Of a DNA stretch of 64,000 nt, positions 34,501 to 47,500 are shown one piece after another. Where the stretch lies: NCBI GenBank assembly GCA_948567375.1, contig OX419755.1, forward strand, positions 36,337,001-36,401,000, written 5' to 3'. The notes under the pieces are model-generated. The model did no database searches and was not told where the DNA came from. It saw only the letters and a list, made by a program, of their open reading frames with translations. The stretch comes from Lunularia cruciata. Its lineage: Eukaryota; Streptophyta; Marchantiopsida; Lunulariales; Lunulariaceae. Each line of letters opens with the position of its first letter. Position 1 is the stretch's first letter. Both the position numbers and the translations under genes were made by a program.

Positions 34501-36515
34501 GTGTGTCCTGAGAAGGCTACTGTTCTTGCAGACACAGAAATGATTGACAGACGTGACAAACAACCTGCAGTGACCTTGAGCAACCGCAAGAAACGGACGT
34601 AAGATGTCAAGACAACATCATCTTATCTTGCTTTCCTTCAACTTTCTTTGAGAGCGTAGTATTTCCTGAGATGCATAGTGTTGTTGGCTTTGCTGTTCAA
34701 GGCTTTGGTGTTGAAACTAACGGCAGCCAAATTCCAATGGTGAATGACACATTTCCATGCAATATTTATCGCGTCTGATTGTCCTTTTGGACTCGATTTC
34801 AGTGAGCGAGATCAAATGATTCTTGGTTAATTGCCGAATCGCAAACTTTAGTTTATAGACAATATATGAACATATCCTCCAATAACATTGCTTTATAAAC
34901 TGATCCTTAAACTTAAAGAAAGAAACTTCTTGGAAGCAAAATAAGAAATATGTCCTGTTCAAAAAAGCACCTTTACTTCATGGTGGATTTAGTAATCAGG
35001 TATCAAATTAGGAAACATATATGACAACTTTTTCAGTTTCTTATAAAATAAACTTCTCCTTTCCTTCACAATGCAATAATTTTACTCTTTACTGTACACT
35101 ATATTATATCTAAATAAAATATTAATAAATCCTTGGGAAAAAAATTGAATTGGAAATCCATATAAAATCACAATTTTCTCGTTTTAAATATATCTCTAAA
35201 TGTTTCATATGCATACACACTATGTACTAGTATTAACAAATACTGGGCAGTTAATAATCATCTAATATGTTAATACTAGGCCGGCAATTTTAATAATCAT
35301 TTAAATCATCAATAGTATCATCATTCTTGTAGATGAGCGTGGGACATAAAAAGAAGATGATCATGAATTTCGGAACTAGGTAGACACTATGAAGAAAGGG
35401 AAATTATCTCTTGATTGAACTGATCTAATGAATAACTTCTTAAAGAACAAGAATCGACCTGCTCTTGAAAATTGAGCTAGCTTCTGTTAGAAGAAGATAG
35501 AACTTTATCCTGACGTTAGGTTCCTTTCTATTTTAACGCAAGAAAATTTCAGCGTCTCGGGGTAGTTAGTCCAAAGGACTAACTGACAATACCTACCTAA
35601 AGCTAAATATAAAGTGCCAAAATTTTAGGAAGTAGCTACAGAAGAAATTGCCTACTCTATTTCCCTTTCAGAAGATAGAGTCATCTAAGAGCTTAGGTTA
35701 AATAAAGTATACTTAATGATAGAACTTCGAGCTTATATTTTCTAAATTAGATACCGTCAACATAAGTAAGAAGCTTCGAATAATTTATTGCTTTTGTTTA
35801 CGAGCTTGGTCTTAATAAAGTTCGATGATATCTATAACTCAAATTTAAATCATCCTAATTAGATATCTCTGGATAATGAGAATCTTTCAATAAATTTATT
35901 ACTTTTGTCTAATAGCTCATTTAAATTTTTTTTTAACTTGAAGATAGAACTCTAAGATTGATATCATTTTAATTGAATCTTGATTTTGATTTGTATGAAT
36001 TATATACTTGTATAGTTGAGAAATATCAAGAAATAATAATTTAAGTGGGTCAATTAACTATCAAAATTTCAACAATTAAAGCCTAGATGAGCTAAGACTT
36101 TTACGTGTTCTTCTTGTGGACTTGACATTCGATACCGATTTCTTAACTACTAACCATAAGAAAAGCGAACAGTTTGGATTAATATCGACAGCCAAGAGGA
36201 GAAGGTGCCAGAAGTATGAAGATATAGATCAGGAGTCACACCACGAGTATGAAAGGATGGGAGGAGCAGAACAAGCAGGCAAGCAGACGATAGGGCTTTG
36301 AGCATGGGCGCCGTATCTTTGTCGCCGCCACTCTGGCGCAACACCCTAGGTTCACTCGGCACTCGTAAGGCTGGGAATTCCGTATAAGACGGTCCACGTG
36401 GCGTGTCATCATGTGCGATTGTGCTGATGTCGGAGTACGGCCTACACGCTCTCCCTTTACCGCGCCTCCCATCTTAACTGACGACTCCATCTGCTAATCC
36501 TGATAGACTCACGGC

Positions 36516-36523
36516 GGTCCCAC
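36516..36523 (+). promoter_or_regulatory. Candidate TCP-binding site upstream of the TCP gene
   Basis: GGTCCCAC matches the published TCP site GGNCCCAC exactly. It lies about 1.5 kb upstream of the open frame. An 8-bp match can occur by chance; self-regulation is only a possibility. Confidence 0.3.
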
Positions 36524-37987
36524 TCTCCCAGTTCCTTCCCTCCTACCCAGGAGGCCTCTTCCTCTAAACTGAACGAAGAAGGAAAACAAAGAGAAAGAGA
36601 AAAGATAGAGTCTACTATTTTTGCTAATCAAAACTAACAATCCAGTCTACCGCTGCACTTCTCTTGGCGTCACCTTTTTACGCAATCTCAGCAACAGAAG
36701 AAGCTATGCTACAGACTGCACACTCATATCTTTACCTCATTGGCTCGACTCTTAGAGCTCTCGACTCTCAGGAGTCCCTATGAGCGAGCTGTTGGAACAG
36801 AAACTCACACTCTCCCTCGCATGGTATGTGATGATATTTCGTGATTTCTCCAACCCGGACTTCAAAACTTTGGTTCGACTTCCTCTGAGCGAGGCTCGTC
36901 TCTTCTCTGGTTGAGCGAGAGAGAAGTTTAACGAGCTACTCCTCTCTCTTATCTTCTCTCCTATCTGCCCTTGAGTGACCTTATCGATTTTGAAGACGTT
37001 CTGGTACCTGACGAGTAAGGTTGTCGAGACGGCCGTTGTTGTAACATCTGGTAAAGGATCCGGAATGTTAGCATGGGCTCCGTCTGTTGATTGCTCCAAG
37101 AGTTGCCATGCAAGGTAGGTTATTGAAGTCAGTCAGGAACTACTATTCACGTAACTGGTCCAACTGTCAGTGGTGTGGTGTTACCTGTAGAATGAGTCGA
37201 GGAAACGGAAAGAGAGTGTGCGTGCAGTGTGAATAGACACCACAGTAGATTTTATCAATCAGCCGTCTGGGATGGATTGACTACAAATCTGGGATAACTG
37301 CCACCGGCCTTGTTAAAGTAGGAACCCATGCGGAGCTTGTTATGGTGGAACGAAAGATCAGTGAAGTAGAAAACAGGGATACCAACGAAAGTTGTTGAGT
37401 TGAATGTTAAGAAATGTTCCAAGGAACTGCTAAGCAACGTACTCGAACCAAGTAGCGATCGCATTTGTTTCCACCTTGGTCCTGACAGAGATGGAGAGGT
37501 GTCACACCCTTCCCGTTTCATACTGCAGCGCCAAACTTTTCAAGCTGACATATATGCGCTTGTATGGGACTCAGACAAATATCTCTTTCTCTACAAGTTG
37601 TCAATAGCAATGAGTATAGTAGCGAATGAGAAGTACTAGTTTCTTTCTTTCTAGGACTGAAGACTCCTCTATCGGAATTGGTATTATGAGCTGCGGTGAA
37701 ATGGGAGGTTGGTTGGGCTAGCGTGGGTCATGTGGAGATGTGGATGTCATGGAATGCGTCTGTGGATCGGTCACCCGGTTCTGGAAAGAGAAAAGACGGA
37801 ACCAAGTTCCTTGGTCCTAGTATAGTGCTGGAGTATAAGAAAACTAGTGTAATGCTGGGGAGTCCGTACTGTCAATCTAATCTATGCTCCGCCTGCGGTA
37901 GCTCTAGAATGTGTATTCTATCGTCTGGCCCTTCCACCACATTGCATTCAGTTTTCGATGGAGTGCGTCAGCATGATTCATGCTTGA

Positions 37988-40900
37988 AGAAAACTCAATT
38001 TCAAAGCTCGATTCATTGACAGGTCAACAAGCCGGAGGATCGCATACGAAGGCAACCTTTGGCCGGCCGAAAGAGATCTTCAAGACGTTTGCTCCCGACA
38101 ATGCTCAAGCTCAACGGGATATACGGAAGGTTCAAGCAGAGCTGAAAATCTACCCCAACTCGCATATTGCATTTCTGAGTCAAGGGAAACTAAGTTTGAA
38201 AACAAAGCTGACAACAAAAGGATAGTGAGGTACCAAGCGGACAGAAGTGAAGAAAATCAGATCAGGAACACCGACCAGGACACCAGCCGGACCTTTGAAG
38301 ATTCACAGGCAGCTGTACATGTCTCGAGAGAATTGCGCTCTTCAGCCGCTGGGAGTTTAACTCCATCAGAAGCTCAACTCGGTGCAGATGTAAGCAGATA
38401 TAGAACACAGAAAGTGTTGGTGCATACCCTTAGGAATCATCGTTATTCAAATACATGTGATTATTCCGGATCCGCGAAAATCACTTCTCCCGAAAAATCA
38501 CTGTTGATATCCACCAATCAGAGACGAGATGTTGAAAGCGATGCTGTTGTCGAAGCAACAATCTCGGGAAGACTGAGACTTGCTGAAGAGGCATCAGAAC
38601 AGGTCAGTGGATCTTCATCTGTGGAAAAGGTGCCACAACTGGCCGAGAGACGAAGTGTCTCTCGTGAGTTCGTTGTGGAAGCGCTGGATGATTCTGGGTC
38701 CGCAAGGAACGTCAGTGGGGGTCCAGAGAACTTTCGTGTTAACCCGTGGAACGAAAAAGTGGGTCTTGTAGGACATGATCATTTTCTCCTAGGTGAGGAT
38801 TTGGTGGAATGTAGTACAGATGTAGGTGGAGATGAGAGTGATGACTTTGGGTTTCACGATGTGATTGATTCACAGGCTTCGCATGGGAATTCCCACGAAC
38901 TCCGTGGAGAAAAAGCTGACAAGAGAAGCCAAAAAGATTATCGGGCCACAAGAAACCTTGAAGGAGATCGAGAGAGATCAAAAACTGCCAATGCCATTCC
39001 GGGAGGTTCAAAATGTCCCGGTTTGACCGAGAGAGGATCAAGAGGAGGAATTCGTGATGTGCTTGTTGTCGACTCGCTTCCTCAACCTAGTGTGAGTGAT
39101 AAAGTTGCTCGGACTAATGTGAGTGAACAACCTCAACGGCAAGGTAGTCCGGCACAAATCTCTCTGAGCAAACCTTTGATTGGAAACAGTGCCGGTGATA
39201 GAGACTTGGAGGAGATCCAAGCGAAGGCGACAACAGCAGGTCGTAGATATCCGGAAAGGATCGGGAGCCTTGGAGTAATCACAATATCAACAACGGGACT
39301 CCCGAACAATTCAGAACGAGCCGGAGATGCAGTAATAGTTGCAGCAGGTGCTCAAAAAATTGGAGAAAGAATTGGTGGGACGTCGGAAGGTCCGGCAGTG
39401 CGAGAAAGAATTGGGATACTTGAAAGCCCTTTGACCCGTGAAAGAGTTGGAGGTAGCTATAGAGCAGACAGCCATTTAGCTCAAGAAGGAAGTGGAGGGA
39501 GTGCAGAAAGTCTCAAGATTCGAGAAACAATCGGAGGGAGCTCATTCGAAGGTCACAAGATTCCAGAGAGAATTGGAGCGGGTCCAGAGAGGGATTCGCC
39601 TGGGAAGGTTCAGGAGAAGGGTAAAGATGAAAAACTTCATTCTAGAGAGGAGGGACATCATCGACAAAGCGATATACTGGAGGAGAGGAGGATTCGAGCA
39701 CGGATGGAAGTCTCAGGAGGTAGTGCTGGTGGTGGAGGGGATGACATGGAGGAGCCCAAAGTTATCAGGCCCGCACGTCCTTCCGGTGGGAAGGATCGAC
39801 ACAGCAAAGTAAACACTGCTAAAGGCCCCAGAGATCGAAGAGTGCGCCTATCCGTCCCGACAGCAGTTCAATTTTATGATGTCCAAGACAGGCTTGGCTT
39901 TGATCAGCCAAGTAAGGCCGTGGAATGGCTCATTAACAAGGCCAAGGACGCAATCGATGAACTTGCTCGTGTGCCAGTAGAGGGGAAGGAGGGACCTCGA
40001 GTGCCGGGTGTCTCTATGGGTGATAGTACTCATCATGTTCCGGCTACGTCGTCTTACGTTGGTGCTGTCTCAGGTCATGTAAGTGGAACTTCGTCTTGTA
40101 CACCTGCAAACCAAACTCCTTTGAATAACCCTTATGGAAATCATCTGAGCTTTTTAATGGGCTCTCCTATTGGAAGGTTTTCCCCACCACAGCCAAGTCA
40201 AGGCCATTTCGCAGGTTCACCTTTTGGTCTGGGACAAATAGACCTGACAAGGGGAAATACCGGATCCACTGAAGGAGGCAGATCGAGCGAAACAGCAGGA
40301 TCTCCTTTGGCACGTGTGGAATCCAGAACGAAGGCACGAGAGAGAGCAAGGGAGAGGTTCACAAAAAAGGTCCCCGGAAGAGATGGAGGACAGGCAAGCG
40401 TCACAAGTGGTGGTTCCCCGTCTTCTTCTTCACAGTCCCCTCCCTTCCATCCTAATTCTACATTCAGTTCCTTCAGTCCATCTAATTCTATGCAGGGATC
40501 AGCTCATAGTCTGTCCTTACAGGGCACCCACCAAAATCCCACTCAAATCTCCAATGTGTATGAAAGTACCGCTTTCTCTAGAATCATACAAAGTTCTCAC
40601 CAAACAGGTCCTGGAGCTTTCCAAACTCTGATTATGCAGAACTCCCTAGACTCTCATGATCAGTATAATGACCAGATTCAAAACTCTCTACAAAGCGCTT
40701 TTATGATTCAGTCTCAAGCTACTTTACATAGTCCTCCCCGAAACATAAGCTCGTTGCAATTGCAACATCCACATTTGCAGACACTGCAAGTAAACAATCA
40801 AGGAGCCTTACATGTAGGATCCAATTTCAATCCCGGACCTTGTTCCTCCGCTTTCCCCGAGGCTTCCGTAACCTCCCCTCATTATTTATCGATCTCCGGT

Positions 40901-41488
40901 CAATCCATATCTCAATCCCTTTCCGTCCCTCACGAGCATTTGCCTGTTCTTGGTATCACTCCAGCGGTTGCGCTAGGAACCCACTACCCTACTGGTAGCC
41001 CAACACCTATACCTCCAGGGTTTTCCCCTGGACCTCCTGCCTCGGCATTTCGAGCGCATCGAAATCCATTGTCAATGACCCAATGCTCAAATCAGAATCA
41101 GCAACAACAGCTTCAAGGGTTACCTAGAGGCCAACGAGCGCTTTCGTCTTTCGCCGCAACTTCAGGAGTGGGAGTTCCATCGACATCGCTTGCTGGATCT
41201 TCGTCATCAAGGGCATCTGCGTTCCCGTACTACTCGGATTCGCCAAATTCACTGATTGACTGTCTACATGCCATGTCATCTGAGCGACTGAGTTCACCTT
41301 CTTTCACATCGAGAAGAAGTGCGGGATTTGACCCTGGAACAAGAGGTCGACCAATGATGTCTCCCAGTCGAAATAATTCTCATCAAGCATCGAATTCTCA
41401 GATACCCGCAAGAATTCAGGGTCTGGACGAAATGGAGGATCTCGAGGAAGAAATGAATCCAGCAACCCCATCTTCTCCACACACTTAA
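37988..41488 (+). CDS. TCP-domain transcription factor, class II CIN type
   Basis: This gene encodes a nuclear DNA-binding protein of the TCP family, which controls growth and cell proliferation in land plants. The frame is open from 37988 (after TGA 37985-37987) to TAA 41486-41488. The TCP domain is at 39791-39967, with basic region [20 protein letters not shown] and helices [16 protein letters not shown] and KAVEWLI. An R domain, [17 protein letters not shown], is at 40319-40369. The two together identify the CIN/TCP4-like class II group. The tail is rich in Ser, Pro and Gln with an acidic end (EMEDLEEEM). No ATG occurs in frame before 39704, which would give 594 residues and keep the TCP domain. 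The 572 open codons upstream, with ERIG-type repeats at 39254-39576, look coding, so an upstream exon may supply the start. A GTG at 38225 is not a credible start. No intron is needed in the conserved part. Confidence 0.9.
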   Translation, partial: RKLNFKARFIDRSTSRRIAYEGNLWPAERDLQDVCSRQCSSSTGYTEGSSRAENLPQLAYCISESRETKFENKADNKRIVRYQADRSEENQIRNTDQDTSRTFEDSQAAVHVSRELRSSAAGSLTPSEAQLGADVSRYRTQKVLVHTLRNHRYSNTCDYSGSAKITSPEKSLLISTNQRRDVESDAVVEATISGRLRLAEEASEQVSGSSSVEKVPQLAERRSVSREFVVEALDDSGSARNVSGGPENFRVNPWNEKVGLVGHDHFLLGEDLVECSTDVGGDESDDFGFHDVIDSQASHGNSHELRGEKADKRSQKDYRATRNLEGDRERSKTANAIPGGSKCPGLTERGSRGGIRDVLVVDSLPQPSVSDKVARTNVSEQPQRQGSPAQISLSKPLIGNSAGDRDLEEIQAKATTAGRRYPERIGSLGVITISTTGLPNNSERAGDAVIVAAGAQKIGERIGGTSEGPAVRERIGILESPLTRERVGGSYRADSHLAQEGSGGSAESLKIRETIGGSSFEGHKIPERIGAGPERDSPGKVQEKGKDEKLHSREEGHHRQSDILEERRIRARMEVSGGSAGGGGDDMEEPKVIRPARPSGGKDRHSKVNTAKGPRDRRVRLSVPTAVQFYDVQDRLGFDQPSKAVEWLINKAKDAIDELARVPVEGKEGPRVPGVSMGDSTHHVPATSSYVGAVSGHVSGTSSCTPANQTPLNNPYGNHLSFLMGSPIGRFSPPQPSQGHFAGSPFGLGQIDLTRGNTGSTEGGRSSETAGSPLARVESRTKARERARERFTKKVPGRDGGQASVTSGGSPSSSSQSPPFHPNSTFSSFSPSNSMQGSAHSLSLQGTHQNPTQISNVYESTAFSRIIQSSHQTGPGAFQTLIMQNSLDSHDQYNDQIQNSLQSAFMIQSQATLHSPPRNISSLQLQHPHLQTLQVNNQGALHVGSNFNPGPCSSAFPEASVTSPHYLSISGQSISQSLSVPHEHLPVLGITPAVALGTHYPTGSPTPIPPGFSPGPPASAFRAHRNPLSMTQCSNQNQQQQLQGLPRGQRALSSFAATSGVGVPSTSLAGSSSSRASAFPYYSDSPNSLIDCLHAMSSERLSSPSFTSRRSAGFDPGTRGRPMMSPSRNNSHQASNSQIPARIQGLDEMEDLEEEMNPATPSSPHT
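40461..40481 (+). promoter_or_regulatory. Candidate miR319 target site in the TCP transcript
   Basis: CATTCAGTTCCTTCAGTCCAT pairs with the 5' half of miR319 without mismatch at CCTTCAGTCCA (40470-40480), with a G:U pair just upstream, and it spans the usual cleavage position. Pairing with the 3' half is poor. It lies downstream of the R domain, the region where CIN-type TCP mRNAs of other plants carry their miR319 site, but it is read in a different codon phase. Confidence 0.45.
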
Positions 41489-41516
41489 CTCGCGAGCAGC
41501 ATCAACAACCAATTTA

Positions 41517-41550
41517 GGGTTCAGAAAGTTTGAAATGCGTTTCTGAACCC
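41517..41550 (+). other. Perfect hairpin just after the TCP stop codon
   Basis: GGGTTCAGAAA (41517-41527) and TTTCTGAACCC (41540-41550) form an 11-bp perfect stem with a 12-nt loop, 28 nt after the stop codon. Confidence 0.8.
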
Positions 41551-44500
41551 AATGGTGGTTCCCTTGCTGATTTACGGCGCTCTAGAACCATACGGTATTT
41601 CGGCAGGAACCCAACCAGCGCTGTGGCAGATGTTGTACGCCACTTGACCAACTTCAGCAGCCTGAAGCTTCACTAAGAAGCTCCAGCCTGAGAGCTGTGA
41701 GAAGGTTCTACCTCTATTTTGCATAGGAGTGGGACATCCATGGCAGCTGCATTTGCAAGGTAATCGCTAACTTTGATGACATTGGATAATCTTTCTGAGT
41801 TCCAACCAGGTTTTGACCAGATTGTGCGAGCAGTCATGTGGGAGAGCACACTGTATATGTATAAGCATCGGCACATGTACATGGACGAGCAAATTAGTAG
41901 AAGGTTCTGAAATTGATGTATCATTTGGTCTGGGAATTCAGACGCAGAGATCCAGTAAAGCTGCTTTTAAGAGTCTCTCTGTACCATGATACAAAGTATG
42001 TAATATCTTTCTACCCACTCATTCGCATGTCTTAGAATTGTTATTGGGGCCACTCGCGATCGCTGCTCTGGAAATGCAGGCCCTTCAATTGTTGTTGAAA
42101 TAAATTTTCGTAATTGCGATATTAGAGAAGTTAGTATTTCGCTGATTCAAGTAGGAGTGTAAATTGAAACATTTTCGTAGCTTAAGCTAGTCAAGGAGAT
42201 CAAATTCTTTGTGGAAGAAGATTTATCTTCTGTTCTGATCATACATCTGCGTGTTAGCGTCCTCTTGCCTGGCAGAAGAGCTTCTAGACTTTGCAACACG
42301 CGCTTCCCCATGTGTCGCGGTCACGACTGGTTGGAACTGGACGGAAGTGCTTAAATATCAGGCAATCTTTTGGATCACCGCACGTCTAAGTTTGAAATGT
42401 TAAAGTTTCGGATTTCCACATGAATCCATGAGATAGTAGCAAGAAAACAACTCATTCAAGTGAAGGTTCGAATTCCGACCTTGCTATGGAGCTGTTGATG
42501 ATCATGAATGCAATTGCTTCTCATGTAGTTCCTATTCACCGCTATTTCTCCTCGTTCTCCCGAAGAATGTCTTGCAAATCAAGACTTATATCTGGCCTTA
42601 AAATTTAAGGTCCAGGTCAATAATTGGGAAAAACATAAATCTCATTTCTTGATGCAAATTTTGCCAGGAAATATTCAACGGTTATGCGATTAAAATTCAA
42701 AGATAAGTGGAAGAAATATTGGTTTGCTGCTCGATGATTTCATAATCCAGAACGTCCAATTCAGAGTTACTTGAACCGCAGGACAATGTACAGATGATGT
42801 TCATTATTCTTGTTGGAAGACATGGATTTTCCTCAAGTTTTGTATACTCAGGTGTTCTTACTCCTCTAAAGAATAAGTCTACTGAATTCTCTTTGAGAAT
42901 GACGAGTATGAATGATGTCATACTTCTCTGAGTGCAAGTACGTACAGCAGGAAGGTCAGAAGCTATTAAACAAACAGGTTCCAGTTTTCATTCGGTGCCC
43001 AACGACAAACTTGGAGAACTTTGAAACAGGCTGAGTATCACTGAATAGATACAGATATATACTCGTGAAAGGTAGGAAAGTTTAGATCAACACCCAACAA
43101 ACTCAATCAATCAGCAAAATTCAGATTGAACTTTGTGACATATTATTTCCAGGATTTATCCACTCTATATCTATGCTGCTGCTGAATCAGTGTACGCCGA
43201 TAACTTTAATCCACTTGTCCGCTGCAAGAGGAGCACTAGATTGAAGGGGGAGCAAGAGCGGGCATCTGACTGAGGAGGAATCAATCTGAAATGCAGGCCG
43301 GCAAGCGACTGGTGTTTATATTCGGAAAACCTTTCTTCCCTGGATTTCAGGTTCTATAGTTTTGAGAACACACCAGAGTATGTAATCCACACTGAATAGA
43401 GACATCTGATAATTGTGCCCTTGAATAGTGAGATAATACGCACAGTGTAACTCTCAGTGTAACTTGCAAATGGTTGGCATCTGTCCCTACTCACGTTTGT
43501 CGAGTGTCAAGAATGTCCGATCAAACCACCACACCCGCTCGAGAGGTTGGCTGAGGTCGAGAAGCGCTAGCCCAGACCGGCTATTTGAACATGAACGTGC
43601 CCTTTGTAGATTGATTTCTCCGATATAAAGAGAGAAATTTGAACTTTGATCATATCGCATCGAAACAAAAAGACTTATTACTTCAAAGCTAGTTCAATGT
43701 CCAGGGAGGTATAAAGATTTGGACTGTCGAGTAGGAAATGTGTTGTGTTCGCAATATTTCTTCCCAGAACAGTTTGCAGGTTTTTCGGTTAGCGTAGTCT
43801 CTTCTTCCTTCAATGGGTTGAGACAGCTAACTTGTGTGGCCGCTGTTCTTACCTCAATCTAAATACGGTGAAGTATCTACGAGTCTGTAGTAGGGTAGAT
43901 ATGCATGCATATGGAGGCTACAACTTTTACCTGGCCGCCGGCTGTTTCCAATATAACGTGGCATGTTCTAAGATATGTGACAGATCTTGATTCGAGCTAT
44001 TCGAGTGGGAACGGCTGTGTCGTTCTTTAGCAGTTTCTTTGGGAAAGGCGTTGAGATGTTGTTCGGAGTTTAGTTCTATCCACGTTACTCGGTGGCGGCC
44101 TCAGCAACGGATTAAAACTTTAATTTACAGCTGCAGGCGGCCATAAGAGGTACACTTCAAATAATTTGGAAACGGTTTCAAGTATTAGATTACAGGAATA
44201 AAACACTTCACCAGTAAGTGGCCATGACATTCATAGATCTAGACCTAATACAAAAAGAAAAAGACCTGAGACTGCGTATGCAAATGAGAATAGCTCCGCA
44301 AATTACGAGACAGAAAAGATAAAGTTTTGGGACTAAGACGTATGCAAGTCCGCGACGGTGCGGAGACTGTGAGAGGAGATGAAGACGGAAATAGAAATAA
44401 AAAGTATGTTCTCATTCTAACTGGATCTTCTGGTGAAAAGTTTTAAGAGTCATGATTGGTGTGTGCTATTCACGTGATACTAATGGCACCTAATCAATTA

Positions 44501-47500
44501 CATCGCCAGTCTCCGGTCTCTATTTTAGCTAGTCTACTTGCTTGTTTTGACAGGTTAATACAAGAGATGGAAAAATATGTTCAGTCTCCAATCTAACTTC
44601 TAACTAGACGGCACAATGATTTGTGCCCGTAACAACTTGCATATAGGACTTTCATGTTCTGGAAATTCGATTTAACACTGATCTTGATCACTGAAGCTCT
44701 CTTACTCCTATCAGTTGAATAGTGCTAGCAACCATACAGGCAATAGAGGTAAGATGTAGACAATCGGTCTAAAGGAACCCAATAACAGCTTAAGATCTCA
44801 AAGTTTTTTTAGATGTACAGACGAAGTTACTTGACCCTGAATTAGGGACCTGATTATATGGACTATCGAAGTTCTGAACATAACACTAGTATTTGGTGCC
44901 CGCGACTTAGTTTCGAATATCAGATACAGGTACTCAGAAAAATGTCATCAACCAACAATTAGGGTAATGCATTTGCTAGATTCGGGCTTTGTTCGATCGC
45001 ATCTTACCGAAACTCGCTGATGTAGGTTCTACTCTCACGATCTTGCAATCAAACACGCATGTAGTGCTGAGGAAGGTTGGCGGATGGCATGTTGGTTGTA
45101 GTAACTTAAATCCTGCATTGAAGAATAGGATGATTAAGCCGTTTGCTCGTATTCAGTTTTCACGGTTCCAGATTTCAGGATGTTGAATTGAGTAGCGTTT
45201 AGAAAAAACACCCCGCATCATTGAACAACTTCAGCTTTAAAGCCATTGAAGTGTAGACTGTTTCTTCACTTTACGAGTGTAATGTAACCGAACAGAAACA
45301 TACTGGAAATATTTCACGAAGTACGTTCAACATCTACAAAGCAAAGGAGGTGAAAATCGCCATGCAATGGCCCGCGCACATTCCTACCTCCCCGGTTTCG
45401 AACTTAACGAATGAGGAAACTTGTGAGTGGCGCGGGTGGCGCCAGAACTTCTCGTGAACGAACTGTGTAACCGCGGGTTAAGGGGCCAAAACTACAAGGG
45501 ATCGAAACCGCTGCTCGGTCCAAAACCGGATAAATCAACATAAGGGGTCTTCTCCAAAACCATGAAATTCAACGCCATCGTTGAACCGCATGGATCGGTG
45601 TTCGACGTCGTGTGTGCCAAAGTTCTGGGATTCGGTGCTCACTTTTTCGCCGGTGACTGTTTGTGTTCGCCATTCGACAAGCTTTTACCTCCACTTTCGA
45701 GGACGTTCAGGAGTCTAATAATATGCGTGAGTGCACATGAGATACTTGTGTCGCAACATGTAATGCGCAAAATGATGACGTGCTCTACTATGTTTGTCGA
45801 AAACTGGAAGATTTTATTTTGGACAAAATAGATAATGTCACTCTGCAGAGGATCCTTGTGCAGGCCTAGGCGGGCTCCCGCATTTTATGTCTCTTCTGCA
45901 GTGTAGTATGCATCCCGGCCAGCCCCTTCCTCAGATAGAACTTGAAGAGTTGTATCCGAGGACCCTGAGACTAGAATCTTATAGAAGAATCTGATGCATA
46001 AGCCATGTCTAGATTCTAAATGTTTCATAAATCTCGAGACAGTTTTAGATGTCCCTCTCAGGTCCCTACCATGAGTTGTTTCAACATTATGTCTGTAAGA
46101 AGTTTAACTCCATACAAACTCAATGCTTTCAGCACCTGCCCGCCCTGGATCGATTGGTGGTCCATCAAGAGTCACTACAGCTGGTCGCGCACTAGGCTCT
46201 ACTTTGTGCTATGCTTGAATATCATTATACATCCCCAGGTCAGCCGCCCTTTCATGATGTTTTTCTGCATTAGAGAGCAAGAAGAGAGGGAGGAGTACGG
46301 GAAAGACAAATAGATATGCATGAGATGTCCGACTAGATTGTTTTGGAAATGATAAGTAAAGAGAGGTCGTCAGTCGTGGATTTGTGGTCCGCTACGGATG
46401 TGGACGAGGAAGAGCTTGAAGCCGCAGTGTTGATACATATCCATTGGCACATGTGACAGAGGAACAATCGTGCATGTCCAATCGATACACGGTGATAAAC
46501 CCACTGGGCTGCTTCGGGAAACCTTTATGTCAGGTAGCCTTTAAGAAGGCCAGACGAGAAGGAAGAATACCGTATAGGAGGCCGCCGATTCGGTCCCAGT
46601 AGCCAGCAAAAGGCAAGGCATTTTCCAGGGGAAATTATATTCTCCACCTTCAAGATGCCCAAGACGTCCTCTAAACAAGCTCAGAAGTATTCCCATTCGA
46701 ACATTTGCGAGATTCCCGTTTCTTCCTCCGTCTCCACACTTTCAGCAGCAACCTCCTTTAACAAGTTTAAAAACCTTAGGGCAAACAGTTTAATTAATTC
46801 AAAGCTTATATCTTCTTTGCTTCTATCTCACCGGTTCTCTTTACAGGTTTTTTAATAAAAGCTTGTGTACATTCACCCCGTCTCATGCTGCGAATTAGAG
46901 TTTTCACTGACCTATCAATCATTCTCCGTCTATGTCCATAACACATCCTGCCCTATTTCCCTTCAGTTGTCAGACGCTTGCCCCTCCTGCTAACTGAAAG
47001 ACTACAGATGGCCCTCGATGATCGTAAGTTATAGTGCAGCCACATCGGATGAAATCAGTGAGTTTAGTACCTTACCAGATTTGCCATCAATGGCATCACT
47101 TCGGGATGCCATTGATGTCCGATTACGAAATTAATATTTTACAAGGAAATCTTGCAAATGGGACAATAGTGGCAAGAAGATCATACGAAGAAACTGCTAG
47201 CTTCAATGAAAGTGTCAGAGCCTTTCCTTCCAGATCCTCCTACTCACGGTGTACCTCTCAAAGAACTCACTGTGAGGTACCCCTGTTCTTTCTTTCCCTA
47301 CCACACTTGACCCCCAACATTTCTCAGTGATGCCATCGTGAGTGCCATCTACGTCCAGAAGTTAGAACAAGCATTCGCGAGTACAGCGGTGATAAACGGT
47401 ACCAAGGAAACTTCCGAGCATCGATCATCGGACACCTTCGTGGTACGCATCATTTCGTATAGTACATACCCTACTTGGACCTCTACTCCCATTAATGACA

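Larger units (their letters stand above)
28431..37987. other. CpG-replete intergenic DNA upstream of the TCP gene
   Basis: At about 28.4 kb the sequence changes from CpG-poor repeat to DNA with normal CpG content. Open frames are short (under about 115 codons) and none has a recognisable domain. AT-rich patches lie at 29.6-29.9 kb and 35.0-36.1 kb. From about 36.3 to 38.0 kb the sequence is more GC-rich, with GA-rich runs near 36570-36610, and is the likely promoter and leader of the TCP gene. It contains short upstream open frames, for example 37696-38019 and 37980-38225. Confidence 0.55.

Noticed and set aside
37696-38019. A 107-codon frame just upstream of the TCP frame as a separate gene
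   Set aside because: It has no domain and lies in the presumed leader; it could be an upstream open frame or part of an unseen first exon, but nothing decides this.
38225-38227. GTG as the start of the TCP protein
   Set aside because: Plants do not normally start at GTG and the frame is already open upstream to 37988; ATG at 39704 or an upstream exon is more likely.
42465-42476. GGTTCGAATTCC, a tRNA T-loop-like box
   Set aside because: The flanking bases do not form a T stem, and no A box or cloverleaf could be found around it.
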